Source of the DNA: Chamaecrista fasciculata
Taxonomy: Eukaryota > Streptophyta > Magnoliopsida > Fabales > Fabaceae
Assembly (NCBI GenBank): GCA_003254925.1
Contig: QANZ01011603.1
Coordinates: 22,322-86,321, forward strand
Direction: 5' to 3'
Length of the DNA: 64,000 nucleotides
Below are positions 24,395-35,950 of this stretch, piece by piece (position 1 is the first letter of the stretch; every line of letters starts with the position of its first letter). Under the pieces are notes generated by a model, which worked only from the letters and a program-made list of their open reading frames with translations, was not told the origin of the DNA and made no database searches. The position numbers and the translations under genes are program-made.

Positions 24395-25015
24395 ATGAAC
24401 CTGGTTTTGGCCGGAAGCATTGGTCGGAAGTCGCCTGCAAGTCAATGAATATACAGGAGTGGCCCTGCGATTCACCTCCGATGCTTAAGTTAGTAAGGGG
24501 TTGAGCACAATAATCTCAATAGACTGGTTAGAGTGCGTACCTTTGTCCAGTGTGAAGGGCTTCCCTTTTATACTGGTTGAGGATATTCTGATGAGATCTT
24601 ACCATAAATGCTCGAATGGCTGATTGTGATCTTGGCTGATTTGGCTGATCTAATTGTGATCTTCAGCTGATTTGATTGTGATCCTTGGCTCCCACGTACT
24701 TTCCTTTCTTGCGAAGATGCCTTAGTGGGCAAGGCGCTATTAATGAGAGAATCAATCAGGGGGATCCTGATTGATCTTTGACTGATCCTTAATTGATCAG
24801 GCAATGTTTCTTAATCAGCTTCCACGTGGACGCCCACAATATTTGTGATTGTTGGCGTTCTCAACTGATGAAGGAGCATGAGGCGTTCACGCCTGGGTGA
24901 CTCCTCTGTTGGGCTTGCACGCTACTAGTTTGAGCCTTTTGGGCCTCCTAATTATTGGGCCTATTATCACTGTGTTGGAAGTTCATGGAGATTTTAATAT
25001 CCAGCAGGATTACAA
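24395..25015 (-). mobile_element. Probable solo LTR (Gypsy-like)
   Basis: On the minus strand, a TATA-like box and leader (CCAGTATAAAAGGGAAGCCC, about 24555-24575) is followed by sequence typical of plant Gypsy LTR leaders, including AAGCATCGGAGG. The GC content is higher than around it, and no gag or pol is present nearby, which suggests a solo LTR left by recombination. The exact ends and a target duplication could not be fixed. It is a fossil. An old LTR fragment is the alternative. Confidence 0.45.
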
Positions 25016-25835
25016 CATTGTCAATCAATAGAGGTTCTATGTCTTTGGGAGAGGCAATTGATGACATTTAACTTTGGACACTAGAGATTTAAGCTGTGAA
25101 TTCCTTGAGAAATTAGAACCGGCAAAAGTTTCCTAATAAGCAGGAGAATGTTAGTGAGAATGCAATGAGAGAAATCGTAGGTTGCACCTAGTATCATGTG
25201 CTGAAGTCCTTCTCTGTATTCGCATGCTGTAACCCCTCTTTTCCTTATCATTTTCCAGCTTCTCCCATTAATGAGAACATTCATGGTGTAGTTATTCAGA
25301 TGTGACGGGGTAGGGTGATTGTAGAGGTTGTCAAATCCACCAAAAAAAAAAAAGTAATGCCACTTAAATTAAATAACTTATTGGATAAAATAGTATGAAT
25401 TATACATTTTTTTTCCACCCAAAAAATTTCAACAAAAAAAAGGATAGAGTAAAACTTATTCATGTACTAGATAATTTTGATCATGTCAACAATTTTGAAA
25501 AAAATAAAGTCCAAGCTCAAATTGGTTATTATTTTAATTTTTTTTTATAATTTTTAGCTTTTTGATCCTAAAGTCAGTTTTAAGTGTGATTTGACCTTAT
25601 AGTTTTAAAATTCATAATTTCAAACTCGTCACATTCAAATTTGAAATGAAAGAGATATGATCACATTCAATAATTTAGAATCAAATGTAAATAATTATAA
25701 AAATATTTAGGATTAATATTAAATTTACGAAACATCTTCAACCAACATGGTTTGATGGGTATGTATTTAGAGCTAATTTGAACATTGATTAAAAAATAAT
25801 AACCAAATTAAAATATAAAGTTTAATTATAAATTT
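25016..25835. other. Intergenic sequence
   Basis: The part at about 25020-25310 is less AT-rich and may be a decayed gene or element fragment, but it has no recognisable domain. The remainder is AT-rich. Confidence 0.4.
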
Positions 25836-25991
25836 TTTTTTGATACAAAACGACGAACAAACAGCACTACACCGCAACAGAGCGAGGCCAAACGACCCCA
25901 AAAGATGAGCACTCAAACTTTGCACACAAATGTCAACAAGCTCACTAAACATATGAACCCCATACTCCAAATCATGCGCCAAATTCGCTAA

Positions 25992-26571
25992 GGCTCCGTT
26001 TGGTACCATTTGAGGTATGTAAAGGAAAGGGTTTTACAAGGGAAAAATTGTGAGGGAAAGGAAAAGTAGTTGAGGGAATGTAAAGTAGGTAAAAATTGAA
26101 AGTGTTTGGTATAAAAAGGTAGGGGAGAGAAAGTAAAATAGATATAGAAAAAAATGACAAAAATGTCCTTCCCACAACCACCACCAGACCGCCGCCTACC
26201 ACCGCCGTACACGGTGGTCCACGGTGGTCGGCGCCGCCGTGCACGGTGGTCCACGGTTGTCGGCGCCGCCGCGCACGGTGGTCCACGGTGGTCGGGGCCG
26301 CCGTACACCGCTGCCGCCGCCGCCGTTCACCATTTGGGGAGGAGATGGGATGAGAGTGAGAGGGGCAAATTAGGAATTCTACTATAATTCCCTAGGTAGA
26401 CTTGGATTACATCAGAAATGTGAAGTAAAGAAAAATGATCTATGTAATGTAAAGCCCTTTACATTGTAATCCACTTTACATAGCTCAAATTACCATACCA
26501 AACACATGAAAATCTTGAAATCCGTGCCCTTTTACATTGTAAAACCCATTTCATGGGTACCAAACGGACCC
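25992..26571. mobile_element. PIF/Harbinger (Tourist-like) MITE with internal GC minisatellite
   Basis: Terminal inverted repeats GGCTCCGTTTGGTACC and (complemented right end) GGGTCCGTTTGGTACCC are flanked by the 3-bp duplication TAA at 25989-25991 and 26572-26574. The TAA target and the termini are those of Tourist-like elements mobilised by PIF/Harbinger transposase. It sits inside the RNase H frame of the LINE fragment. The middle holds a GC-rich 32-bp tandem repeat described separately. Confidence 0.8.
26202..26310. repeat. 32-bp GC-rich minisatellite
   Basis: Unit starts (CCGCCGTACACGGTGG and variants) fall at 26202, 26234, 26266 and 26298, an exact 32-bp period with three full copies and part of a fourth. 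Each unit contains two CACGGTGGT motifs, so the repeat is partly palindromic. It is by far the most GC-rich patch of the region, in an otherwise AT-rich MITE. Confidence 0.85.
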
Positions 26572-26646
26572 TAAGCGATCTGCTACTCGGTTAGTTTCTC
26601 TATACACATACACAAATAGACACATGCCATCCCGGATTATAAATTT

Positions 26647-27729
26647 TAAACTATAGGTACAAAAAAAATTGACTTAAATAGTCAACCCCAGAGCTATTAC
26701 TGCTTGCATTGTTGTTGGATATGGATGTGGTAATTAGTTTTACACTATCTTGCTTTAAAGAGCTCATCTGAAAGATTAAACGTGGCAGAAGTTTATTGGG
26801 TGTGACGTGTGAGACTTCAGATTTTATAGGACCACTTGCGTGAAAGTAAATTAATATTGTGGAAGTGTATTTTAGTCCCTTATTTTTTTAGAGAACATGG
26901 TAATTCAGTCATTTTTTTTATAAATAATTTTGATCTTAGGAATTTCTTGAAAGTTTTATTTTATTTTTATTTTTTTTTGGTGAGTAAAAAAGTTTTATAT
27001 TTTTATTTTTGATAATATTAAATATAGTCATATCTCCCTTATTTTAAGTTTAAATCCGATGAGCATAAAGCTACATATTGCTTTTGATAAGTACTTTATC
27101 TGTCTAATTGTGACCGATACCAAATAAGGTAAAATTGAGCTCCAAAAATGAGTTGCTTGTTTCATAGTCAAATGAGCGAAATTGATCATATCTCTTCTAT
27201 CTTAAGTCTAAATACATGGGTTCACAGGTACAAGTTATTTTTTATGAGTCATTTTTCTAGTCTAGTTAGAACTCTCAACCAATGAGGTTAAGTAGTCCGG
27301 TCAATTTTTGAGTCATTTTATATAATCATCAAAAACACATATTCGTAAAAAAAATAGGGATTAAATAATTGACGATTATGATAAATGAAAAACTAAGTAT
27401 ATATTTCAATAAATGAGAGACCAAATCATTGACTCGGTAAAAAAAGAAGGGACTAAATAGTAGATTTCCTCTTTTCTTAACCATTGACACTTGAGAGAGA
27501 TACACGCTCGCAGAAGTTCGTGAAGGAACAAAAGAGTATTCTTGTGCAGTACAAGTTTAAATATGGAACTGAAGACACCTTTTTTGGCTGGAACTGGAAG
27601 TAAATTTTGTATTTTGGTTTAATTGTAAATTGATATCTACTTCAAGTTTGATCACTAAAATATATTTCTATCTTTAATTTTATTTTAGAAAAAAAAATAA
27701 ATAAATTCAATAAAAGTTGTTGAGCATGT
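26647..27729. other. AT-rich intergenic sequence
   Basis: No gene seen. Scattered matches to 'agtccc/gggact' near 26873 and 27440 hint at another decayed fold-back element, too diverged to call. Confidence 0.4.
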
Positions 27730-28071
27730 TTAATTTTAGGCAAAACACCCTTTCATGCCCCTAACGTTTGCAGTGATTTTCAGTTATGCCCTTAACGTTT
27801 TATTTTGTTCAGACATGCCCTCAATGTACAACCAATGTTTCAATTATGCCCTCAATTTTGACTCAATGCACATGTGGCAATTTTTTTTGCTTATGTGTCA
27901 TTTTTTTTGTTTGACTTGATTACGTGGCATCATGACTGGGCATTCTTATTTTTTTTTCCACCTTGGCATGATGACTGGATTTACATTTTTGAACATAAAA
28001 ATTGAGTAAACTAGCAAATCAGTCCCTGGATTTACATTTTTCATCATCTTCATTCATTTTAGTCCCAAATT

Positions 28072-28182
28072 NNNNNNNNNNNNNNNNNNNNNNNNNNNNN
28101 NNNNNNNNNNNNNNNNNNNNNNNNNNNNNNNNNNNNNNNNNNNNNNNNNNNNNNNNNNNNNNNNNNNNNNNNNNNNNNNNNN
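28072..28182. other. Assembly gap (111 N)
   Basis: A run of Ns in the left inverted-repeat arm of the Pack-MULE. The hidden sequence probably includes the end of the left arm and the start of the captured PPR fragment. Confidence 0.99.
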
Positions 28183-28480
28183 AGTCCCTTCAAAATCCGA
28201 TTCCGACGATGACTTCGTTTTCCCTTCACTTTCTGATTGGGTCGATTCCCATTTGCTTGAGGAACGAACCCAAGTGACAAAACCCACTTTGAAGGAAAAC
28301 AATGAAGAAACCGACGTTGCTTCGATAAGCAGAATTCTTAAGGAACGGTACAAATCTCCAGAGAAAGTGGCTGAAGCCTTAGATGGGTGTGGCGTTCTTG
28401 CATCGAAAAGTTTGGTTGAGAAGGTTTTGAAGAGATTCGCCAATAATTGGGTCTCGGCTTTGGGTAAAAAATTGGTTGCT
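28183..28480 (+). pseudogene. Captured N-terminal fragment of a PPR protein gene
   Basis: The frame runs open from the gap edge and encodes KSDSDDDFVFPSLSDWVDSH, then ISRILKERYKSPEKVAEALD and VEKVLKRFANNWVSALG. The last motif and its spacing are typical of the segment before the first repeats of plant mitochondrial or plastid PPR proteins. No PPR repeats follow: the next sequence is a GT-rich stretch, GAT/GAA repeats and transposon sequence. The start is hidden in the N gap. It lies inside a transposon, so this is a captured fragment, not a working gene. It could still be transcribed. Confidence 0.65.
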
Positions 28481-29112
28481 TTTTTCTTCTTGTTTCAGGT
28501 GAAGAAGTTGTTTCAGGTGAAGAAGATGATGATGATGATGAAGAAGATGAAGATGATAATGAAATTAGGATTCAGGGACCAATTTTTTTTTTTTAATTCT
28601 GATTTAATAAATTTGAGGACCTAGGGACCAAATTGCAAGAGAGTGGTATTTTTAGGGGTTTAGGGGTTAGGGTTTTAGGGTTTAGAATTTTAGAGTTTAG
28701 GTTTTAGGGTTTTTAATAATTTTAAGGACTAAATTGAAATGTTTGGAAGTGTTTTGGGACACTTTACAATTTTATTTTGAGAATTTGGGACTAAAATGAA
28801 TGAAGATGATGAAAAATGTAAATCCAGGGACTGATTTGCTAGTTTACTCAATTTTTATGTTCAAAAATGTAAATCCAGTCATCATGCCAAGGTGGAAAAA
28901 AAAAATAAGAATGCCCAGTCATGATGCCACGTAATCAAGTCAAACAAAAAAAATGACACATAAGCAAAAAAAATTGCCACATGTGCATTGAGTCAAAATT
29001 GAGACGTTAGTTGCACATTGAGGGCATGTCTGAACAAAATGAAACGTTAAGGGCATAACTGAAAATCACTGCAAACGTTAGGGACATGAAAGGGTATTTT
29101 GCCTTAATTTTA

Positions 29113-29450
29113 TTTCCTAAAAGTAATATATGTTTGATGACATGAAAGGGCATAACTGAAAATATATGTTTGATGACATTATCTTATTTTTTATTTTAAA
29201 ATTCAAAACATCAAAATTCTTTTTAAAATATAAAAAATAAAAATCATTTAATTGTTTCTATAAAAATATAAGATCAAATTACCTTAACTAAACAAACTAT
29301 GGATAAGTTTGTTTTTGTTAAAATTATCAAAACTTCACAAACAGAGAAAGAAAAGTAGAATTAATTCTTTATTTATTATTATTATTATTTCTTTTTTCTT
29401 GTTTGCCTCGGGTTTTCTCTCTTGCAATTGCAGACTCGCTCGTATATAGC
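29113..29450. other. AT-rich promoter region of the ERD2-like gene
   Basis: No gene seen. The 5' leader of the ERD2-like gene probably begins in about 29400-29470. It carries an (AAG)n tract at about 29653-29677 just upstream of the start codon. Confidence 0.45.
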
Positions 29451-29685
29451 AGTGGCTCAGATTCAACCCTATTTCAGAAATTGGGGATTTGAAAAGTGAA
29501 AATTTTTCTCACGCCCCAATCGACGAACTCTGTATCTCGGACTCCGTTGATTCAGCAAAATCGATATTTTCGATTCGCTGTAAAATTTGTCGCCGCCATA
29601 ATATCAAAGCCTTGCAGGCAAATCCAGAGGCAGAATCTGAACAAGAAGTGGAAAAGAAGAAGAAGAAGAAGAAGAAGACGACCTC

Positions 29686-32639
29686 ATGAGGCCTCAGAAG
29701 AACGCGATCCACACCGCCTCCACATGGGTTCGGCGGCAACCACCGAAGGTAAAGGCTTTTCTGGCCGTCGTTTCGGGTATGGCGGCTCTAGTGCTTCTCC
29801 GAGTCATTGTTCACGATCACGATAATCTCTTTGTAGCAGCTGAGGCTGTGCACTCCATAGGAATATCCGTTCTCATCTATAAGCTCATGAAAGAAAAAAC
29901 ATGTGCTGGTATAAACTAAACATCCTTCTCCTATTCTTGGATTAGTTTCGTTTCTTGATTAATTCTTTCTTGGTAATCGCAGTTTCTTTCTTTCTTTTAT
30001 TGGATTTAGCTTTAACATGTAATGTGCCATTTTTCTTGTCTTTCTCCTATCTGGGTTTTGAGAATTGGGTTGATTTACTTAGTTTTCCTGCTCATTAGCT
30101 TTGTCTATCCTTTTCCCGCTCTTTCTGATGTCCCCAAAGAAATGTAACTAAAGAAAACGACGAACCTCTTGAGACTCAGATTTTTGTTTGTGGTTGTTAC
30201 AATTGAAAATGCTCCCTACATTCTCAAGCCTGGATGATGAGGATTTCGCTCTTTCAAATAGCAAAATAACTTTTGTTTCGACTTTCTCTTTTTATATTGT
30301 AACTTTTGTTTCGGGTTCTCTTTTTAGTTATTTGGATTTTGTAAAGATTGATGCTTTGTCGATATTTGTAGCTCTAGACTTTCTTTTCTTTTAAAGATTT
30401 GTCGGGAGTATCAACATTATTGATCCCTTGAACGTCAAGTACATAGAAAAAAGTTTCCATTTTTTTTTCCCCTATCATTTTCTTTGAATCAGATTGAGCA
30501 TCCATGGTATGTAGGTTCAAATGAGCTTTATGTGTTTGGATGATTTCTTTTTGACTTGGCTTACTCAGTACCTTGATAATTGTTATTGAGTTAAAGGGAG
30601 ACAGATTTAGTTTGTTTTTTTCTGCTGATGGTTCGGTACTTCTATCTTGTTAATAACTTAATACTATGTGGATGTTGGTCTACCTTTTCTTTTAATAATG
30701 GAACCTTTCTGTGAACACCATGGAGTCTTTTTCTTTTTTAAATCAATAACTCTCATTGTTTTGAATGATGTACAGGACTGTCCCTCAAATCCCAGGAATT
30801 AACAGCTATGTTTTTGGCTGTTAGGCTGTACTGCAGTTTTGTCATGGAATTTGATATACACACCCTACTTGATTTAGCTACTTTGGCAACAACTCTGTGG
30901 GTTATATTTATGATTCGTTTTAAATTGAGGTCTAGTTACATGGAGGAGAAGGACAACTTTGCAATATATTATGTTGTAAGTCCCTTATCTTTTATATAAT
31001 TATATCCATCCAAAAAGAAAAGTCACGTCCATATTATTATCTTTTCCTAATGAAGGTGGAAGAATAATTTTTGAGCTTGGATTTTAATTATTATGTCTAT
31101 TGTTGGTAGATGCGAAGAAAGAATTATTGCTACTGCTGCAATTCTTATTTTGAGATATGACATACTAGTATATTGGAATTTATGGCTTTCTGATGTAATG
31201 AAGAAGTCATATCATAATATGTGAATTTCTAGAGAGACTTATTATGATATGAGAACTATTTTCTTGGAAGCTTTACCAAATTATATGATCACTTTTGACT
31301 AAATTCCTGACCCTTATTGCTATGCAATGAAGCTTTCAGTATTGCTGCAATGCTGCAAGTATGATCAATAGATCTTTTGCAAATTGAATTTTCTATTTAT
31401 TATTGACATTTCTGGTTCTGGCTCTGATTTGGATTTCTAGGAGTAAAGACTTTAAAGGTTAAATACAATATCTGTGTCCATGCTATAATGGGATTGGGAT
31501 GTCATATATGCGTGAGACATTTTGTTATACTTTTGTTGAAATAGAATTAAGTTTCCTTCCTTCTTTGTTCCCTTTTTGCGGTTCTCTGCATTTTGAAGGA
31601 TTCTAACTTCCTCGTCCAATGACTACATATTTTTGACATTTGTTGTTAGTAACTTGTACATTACTTCTCTGTCACAGTGAACTTGATGTACTCCTTTTGG
31701 ATGCAGGTGATACCCTGTGCTGTGTTAGCCTTGTTTATTCATCCGACCACGTCCCATCATTTATTGAACAGGATTTTCTGGGCATTTTGTGTATACCTAG
31801 AAGCCGTTTCAGTGTTACCCCAACTACGGGTCATGCAGAACACCAAAGTATAATCTGTTTTCATACATCTCATCCCAACGTTTTGCACTATTTCCATATA
31901 ACTCCATTCACAACTTGTTATAATGTTCTATACTTTCAGATTGTTGAGCCATTCACAGCTCATTATGTATTTGCACTGGGCGTTGCAAGGTTCCTTAGCT
32001 GTGCTCATTGGGTTCTTCAGGTATGATTCTGTTCGTCCGAACTCATAATTGCTTTTGTTACCTCTTTTGATCCATACGTAATTTTCCTAAGCACTTGTTT
32101 AATGGCATTAGCTAATTATCAGTATCACTAAGATGACACTGTTAGGAATTTGATGTTAGCATAGTTTTATAAATTTGAGTTTGGCTTGACATTTTTGTGC
32201 TATAACATAGTTTTATTAATTGCTGGTATGCTACTAACATACTGTTTCTTTGTTTTTTGCAATAGGTGTTAGATAGCCGTGGGCATTTATTGGTTGCCTT
32301 GGGTTATGGTTTGTGGCCATCGATGGTACTTATCTCAGAAATTGTCCAGACTTTCATCTTAGCAGATTTTTGCTATTACTACGTCAAAAGGTTGGTTGAG
32401 TTTTCTAGTTTTTTGTCCTCTAAATCACAATTTGATCACTTGGCAAAAGGAACTATTTTTTTTTCGCATACTAATTTACAAGTGGTAGTAAAACTAAAGG
32501 AGCTTAATAAAAGTACACATTAAATTGGTAGTTTACTAAAAGAACGTTTTAGCAAGAATCTTAAACTGAATGATATTTGATCCATGGCAGTGTTGTTGGG
32601 GGACAACTTGTTCTCCGTCTTCCCTCTGGAGTGGTGTGA
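29686..32639 (+). CDS. ERD2-like seven-span membrane protein (ER retention receptor family)
   Basis: A member of the ERD2/KDEL-receptor family, in the plant ERD2-like branch with an extra N-terminal span. True ERD2 returns HDEL/KDEL proteins from the Golgi to the ER. Whether this branch binds such ligands is uncertain. Six exons keep phase: 29686-29908, 30776-30975, 31707-31847, 31940-32020, 32266-32390 and 32591-32639 (272 residues). The protein starts MRPQKNAIHT, has an N-terminal span (KAFLAVVSGMAALVLLR), then the family core: HSIGISVLIYKL, SLKSQELTAMFLAVRLYCSF, YLEAVSVLPQLRVMQN, EPFTAHYVFALGVARF, ILADFCYYYVKS and the C-terminus GGQLVLRLPSGVV. No stop or frameshift was seen in the joined exons. 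From memory, its Arabidopsis counterpart lies next to MTN1, as here. Confidence 0.93.
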
Positions 32640-33673
32640 TTGAATATCTGCTGCTATGGTGCACTCTGGCATTAGGACTTCGAGGAAAATATGGTTCTTT
32701 CTTTGTAAAGTTGTGGATGACAAAAAGTAACTCAATATTTATGTTTAAAGCACGTAACTTGTATTTTGTAGTTGGAAAATACTTCATACGTAAAGTTTCT
32801 AATTGCTTAGGACCTTGCCATTTTAGATTTTTATTCAATTTGAAGTGTCTATATTCCCATTCTTTTTCTTTAACAATTAATGAATGAAGTCAGCGTCTAG
32901 AACTAAAATAACGTAAGTTCCTCTTTCGTTGAGCTGAGAGACTACAAAAACAAATCTCTCACTGATCATTACTTCTGTTTTTGAACATAAATCATTAATT
33001 GCTGGTAAAAATAATTTTTTGTTCCTTAAAGTATATATTGATTTGTCAATTTGGTCTCTAAAATTTTATATTTTAGTAGATTTGTTTTATTTTCATTCAA
33101 TGAATTAATGATAGACTTCATATGACTTATAATATGTAATGTAATGGCTTATCAAAAAAAAATGTAATGAAAAAATTTATAAAAAAAATTAAATCGTAAC
33201 TTAGATTGAACATCATATAGAGTTTGTCATTAATTCATTGCACAAAGATAATGTAAAAGAAAAAATGGATTAAAATGTGAAATTTCAGAGATAAAATTGA
33301 GAGTAAATAAATTTTATAAATAAAATTTGAAGAATAAAAGAAAAGTATTTTTGCCTTAATTGTTTTAGTGCAATTCCATGTTGTCGTCTTTCTAATGGTA
33401 ATTTAGCAAGCAAATAGAAGCAAGAGATGCTTAATACACACTTCTCAAGTTCAAGTATTCGTTATTAGATCATGTCAGTATGGAACTTTTCGTGGGGCTG
33501 TTGACAAGTAAAGTCGTTGAATACTTGAAAAAGAAAAAAGTAGTCTAAGATATCTCTGATATGTCAAGAAAGCATAAGATAATACTATAACACTTGTCTT
33601 AAGAAGCACTTCTTGGCCATAAAGTTTCCCTAAAGTAAAGATCAGGACTTGCATATGATAACGGTAAAATCGA
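32640..33673. other. Intergenic region between convergent ERD2-like and LAP5 genes
   Basis: Contains the 3' flanks of both genes (the two converge). AT-rich in the middle, no gene seen. Confidence 0.5.
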
Positions 33674-35060
33674 TCAGGCACTCAAATTCCTCGCCAGAAT
33701 CCCCTCAAAAGTAATCCCAGGTCCAAAAGCCAGAATCAAACCCCATTCATTAACTTCTTTACCATCTCTTCTAATCTTGAGACTCTCCTCCAACATATAC
33801 TCCAGCACATACACAATAGTATTGCTGCTTGCATTTCCATAATCCATCAGAGCTCTTCTACTTGCATTCAACTTCTCAGGCATCAATTCAAGCCTCTTCT
33901 CTATCCTATTCAAAATTGCAGGACCACCAGGATGAACAGCCCAAAACATCTTGTTATAATCCTTGTTCTTAACACCTCTCATTAATATGTCACAGAACCC
34001 TTCAACATTGTCTTCAATTATCTGAGGGAGCTCTCTTGCTAGCTTGAAGCTTATCCCTTCCTCTGTCAACCTCCCATCAATTTTCTGGTGTGTGTCTGGC
34101 AGAAATCTCTGTGCAGCCATGTGAAGCTCAAAGAGAGGCCTTTCGATTCCCAATATAGGATCCGACCCGATTATCATGGCTCCAGCACCATCCCCAAATA
34201 ATGCAACCCCAACAAGATCATAGGGTCTATCAGCACTTGGTGGTTTATACCCAATGATGGTGGTCTCAGAAGTTGCTAAAAGGACCCTGCTTCCTGGGTT
34301 GTTCTCTGCTATGTCTTTCGCAACACGCAGGCCAGACACACCTCCTGAGCATCCCATGAAATACAGCATTGTTCGCTGAGTTTGAGGATTAAGTCCTAGG
34401 CCTGTACATGAAATGTGGGAAGTTAAACTGTGATTAGTTAGGAGTTTGAGTTTGAGTTTTTTCTACATCATATTGAGCTATTGATTCTACAATCTACATC
34501 ACCTTCAGCTAGGTAAAGATCACCACCAGGAAGTCTGGCTTCACTGGAAGAGACATAGACCAAGTGTGTTATGTCTGATAATGGCCTTCCCCAATTCTTC
34601 ACACAAACTTTGGATGCTTCAATGGCCATTTCTGTCACTGCCTCATTACATATCTCTAGCCTTTGCTTCACAGTTGGGAGGCCTTCAAGTGCAAGTTCTG
34701 GAAACTTCTTCAGTATCTCCTCACACATCACCACGTACCTTGTCTTCACCGTGGTTGTCTTGCCTGTTTGTTCATAGTTCATACCATATAACCAAAGCAA
34801 CATTACATCAAATAGCGATAGGACCGAGTCCACACAATAATTCCAAACGGGATGTATGGGGTGATGTACTTACAGAGTCTAGTAAGCTTCTGCTTGAGGT
34901 CAGGATTATCACAGTTGGTGTCTCTGAAATACCCATCAACTAAATATTCTTGCATTACAATCTGGTGAGGAAAAGCTTTGCCAAGAGCTAAAATGGTGGC
35001 TTTCCCAGGGTTAGCCAGCTTTGTTGCATCTGCCAAAACAGTATCTTTTTCCATTCCCAT
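33674..35060 (-). CDS. LAP5: Type III polyketide synthase LAP5/PKSB (hydroxyalkyl pyrone synthase)
   Basis: A plant type III polyketide synthase of the anther-specific PKSB/LAP5 clade. In Arabidopsis it condenses hydroxylated fatty acyl-CoA with malonyl-CoA to tri- and tetraketide alpha-pyrones, precursors of sporopollenin in the pollen wall, in tapetal cells at the ER. Three exons keep phase: 35060-34874, 34763-34503 and 34401-33674 (391 residues). The catalytic triad is intact at Cys167 (GCSGG), His306 (AVHPGG) and Asn339 (YGNASS), each three residues after its chalcone synthase counterpart. The C-terminus has the family motif LAFGPG. It is closer to LAP5 than to chalcone synthase throughout, for instance in GKATILALGKAFPHQ. 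A start two codons downstream (Met3) is also possible. Confidence 0.95.
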
Positions 35061-35137
35061 ATTTCTTCTCCTTTTCCTTTTCTTTATATTTCTGTAATAC
35101 CAGAGGCTCACTGATACAGAAAGCACAGGACTCTGGC

Positions 35138-35144
35138 TTATATA
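35138..35144 (-). promoter_or_regulatory. TATA box of LAP5
   Basis: TATATAA on the minus strand, about 80 bases upstream of the start codon, a normal plant distance. It would give a short leader with a transcription start near 35110. Confidence 0.6.
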
Positions 35145-35630
35145 ATCTCCAAGCATGCATGGATATTGGGTGATACATGAAGTATGCAAAGGTGATATAA
35201 AATGTGGATTAGATGGGACATAAGTCGTTCATGAAGATTATACTTTTATTATTGGGTAGATGTTTGGTCTGAGTTGGTTCATATTACAAGTGATATAAAC
35301 AATTTTCATATGTACTCTCTCCAAAAGTCATAATTTGCAACTTCTGTTTCCAGTGCCTTTAGACTGTTATGGTAAAACTGGCCCAGTTTCCAAACTAAAT
35401 ACCTCAAATAATAATAGTGGTGGCCTAACAGACTCCAATACACAGTAACGGTAACAACTGTAGGAAGTGAACATTAACAATTACTTTATTACATTGAAAT
35501 CGCTCACAAATCCAAGTACATGACTTCAAATCTAGTTAAAATACAAACATTTCATTAAAATCTAGTTAAAATCTTGCTAAGGCACAGCCAAGTCAGTGTA
35601 AATGACCGGGCAACGAACCCAAATCCAGTG
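35145..35630. other. LAP5 upstream region
   Basis: No gene seen. The sequence is AT-rich with no clear repeat. Confidence 0.45.
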
Positions 35631-35632
35631 AA

Positions 35633-35950
35633 TTAGTCCAGTTCAGCTAATAAGACTGTTATGCATTGAACCGGCTTCGAACCGAATTGGCCAGCTGTGT
35701 GACCGGTTCGTGACAGGCTGCCTCTGAACCACTTGTTTGCCAATTCACTGAGAATTGCACTAAACATATCACACTGGGAATCAAATAGGGCATGAGACAT
35801 GCGTAGTGTTGCTTCAACCTCTAGACTGCGTGACTCACTCAATTGCAAGGAGCTTCTTGTTTGATTTATTAAAGCTTCTGAAAGAAGAAGATAAGCACGT
35901 ACTTTGTTTGAAAGCTTGTGACGTAAGTCACTTGATGTATGTTCACTCTT
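35633..35950 (-). CDS. Possible C-terminal exon of an unrecognised gene
   Basis: On the minus strand a clean open frame of about 100 codons runs to a stop at 35633. It contains a helical-looking stretch (HKLSNKVRAYLLLSEALINQ, then SLQLSESRSLEVEATLRMSH) and ends CITVLLAELD. The pattern of spaced leucines and Glu/Ser looks like coding sequence for a coiled coil, unlike the spacer around it. A splice acceptor is possible just upstream (about 35960), but no earlier exon could be joined with confidence. It is not recognised as any family. It could equally be a decayed gene end. Confidence 0.3.
   Translation of the reverse strand, partial: KSEHTSSDLRHKLSNKVRAYLLLSEALINQTRSSLQLSESRSLEVEATLRMSHALFDSQCDMFSAILSELANKWFRGSLSRTGHTAGQFGSKPVQCITVLLAELD

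Larger units (their letters stand above)
25836..26635 (-). mobile_element. 5'-truncated LINE fragment interrupted by a Harbinger MITE
   Basis: On the minus strand the sequence encodes the end of an LINE RNase H domain, ERNRVADRLAN, then a 3' tail and an A tail (T-run at 25833-25840). The target duplication ATTATAAATTT is found at about 25825-25835 and 26636-26646. The coding frame is split by the MITE at 25992-26571, so the LINE came first. Without the MITE the fragment is only about 0.2 kb, so it is strongly 5'-truncated. Confidence 0.6.
27739..29103. mobile_element. Pack-MULE-like element carrying a PPR gene fragment
   Basis: Long terminal inverted repeats (about 330 bp visible: 27739-28071 and about 28770-29103) start GGCAAAACACCCTTTCATGC. 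A perfect 9-bp target duplication TTAATTTTA lies at 27730-27738 and 29104-29112, as for Mutator-like elements. Between the repeats lie an assembly gap (28072-28182), a fragment of a pentatricopeptide repeat gene, and degenerate TTTAGGG-type repeats (about 28650-28712). No transposase is seen, so movement would need a helper. The same family makes up the palindrome at 54625-57896. Confidence 0.8.

Noticed and set aside
25972-26387. Arg/Pro/Gly-rich open frames around 26.2 kb on both strands
   Set aside because: They arise from the 32-bp GC-rich minisatellite inside a MITE, not from a gene.
28002-28277. Open frames spanning the N gap
   Set aside because: They pass through unknown bases, so the frame is not supported. 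Only the part right of the gap is kept as a PPR fragment.
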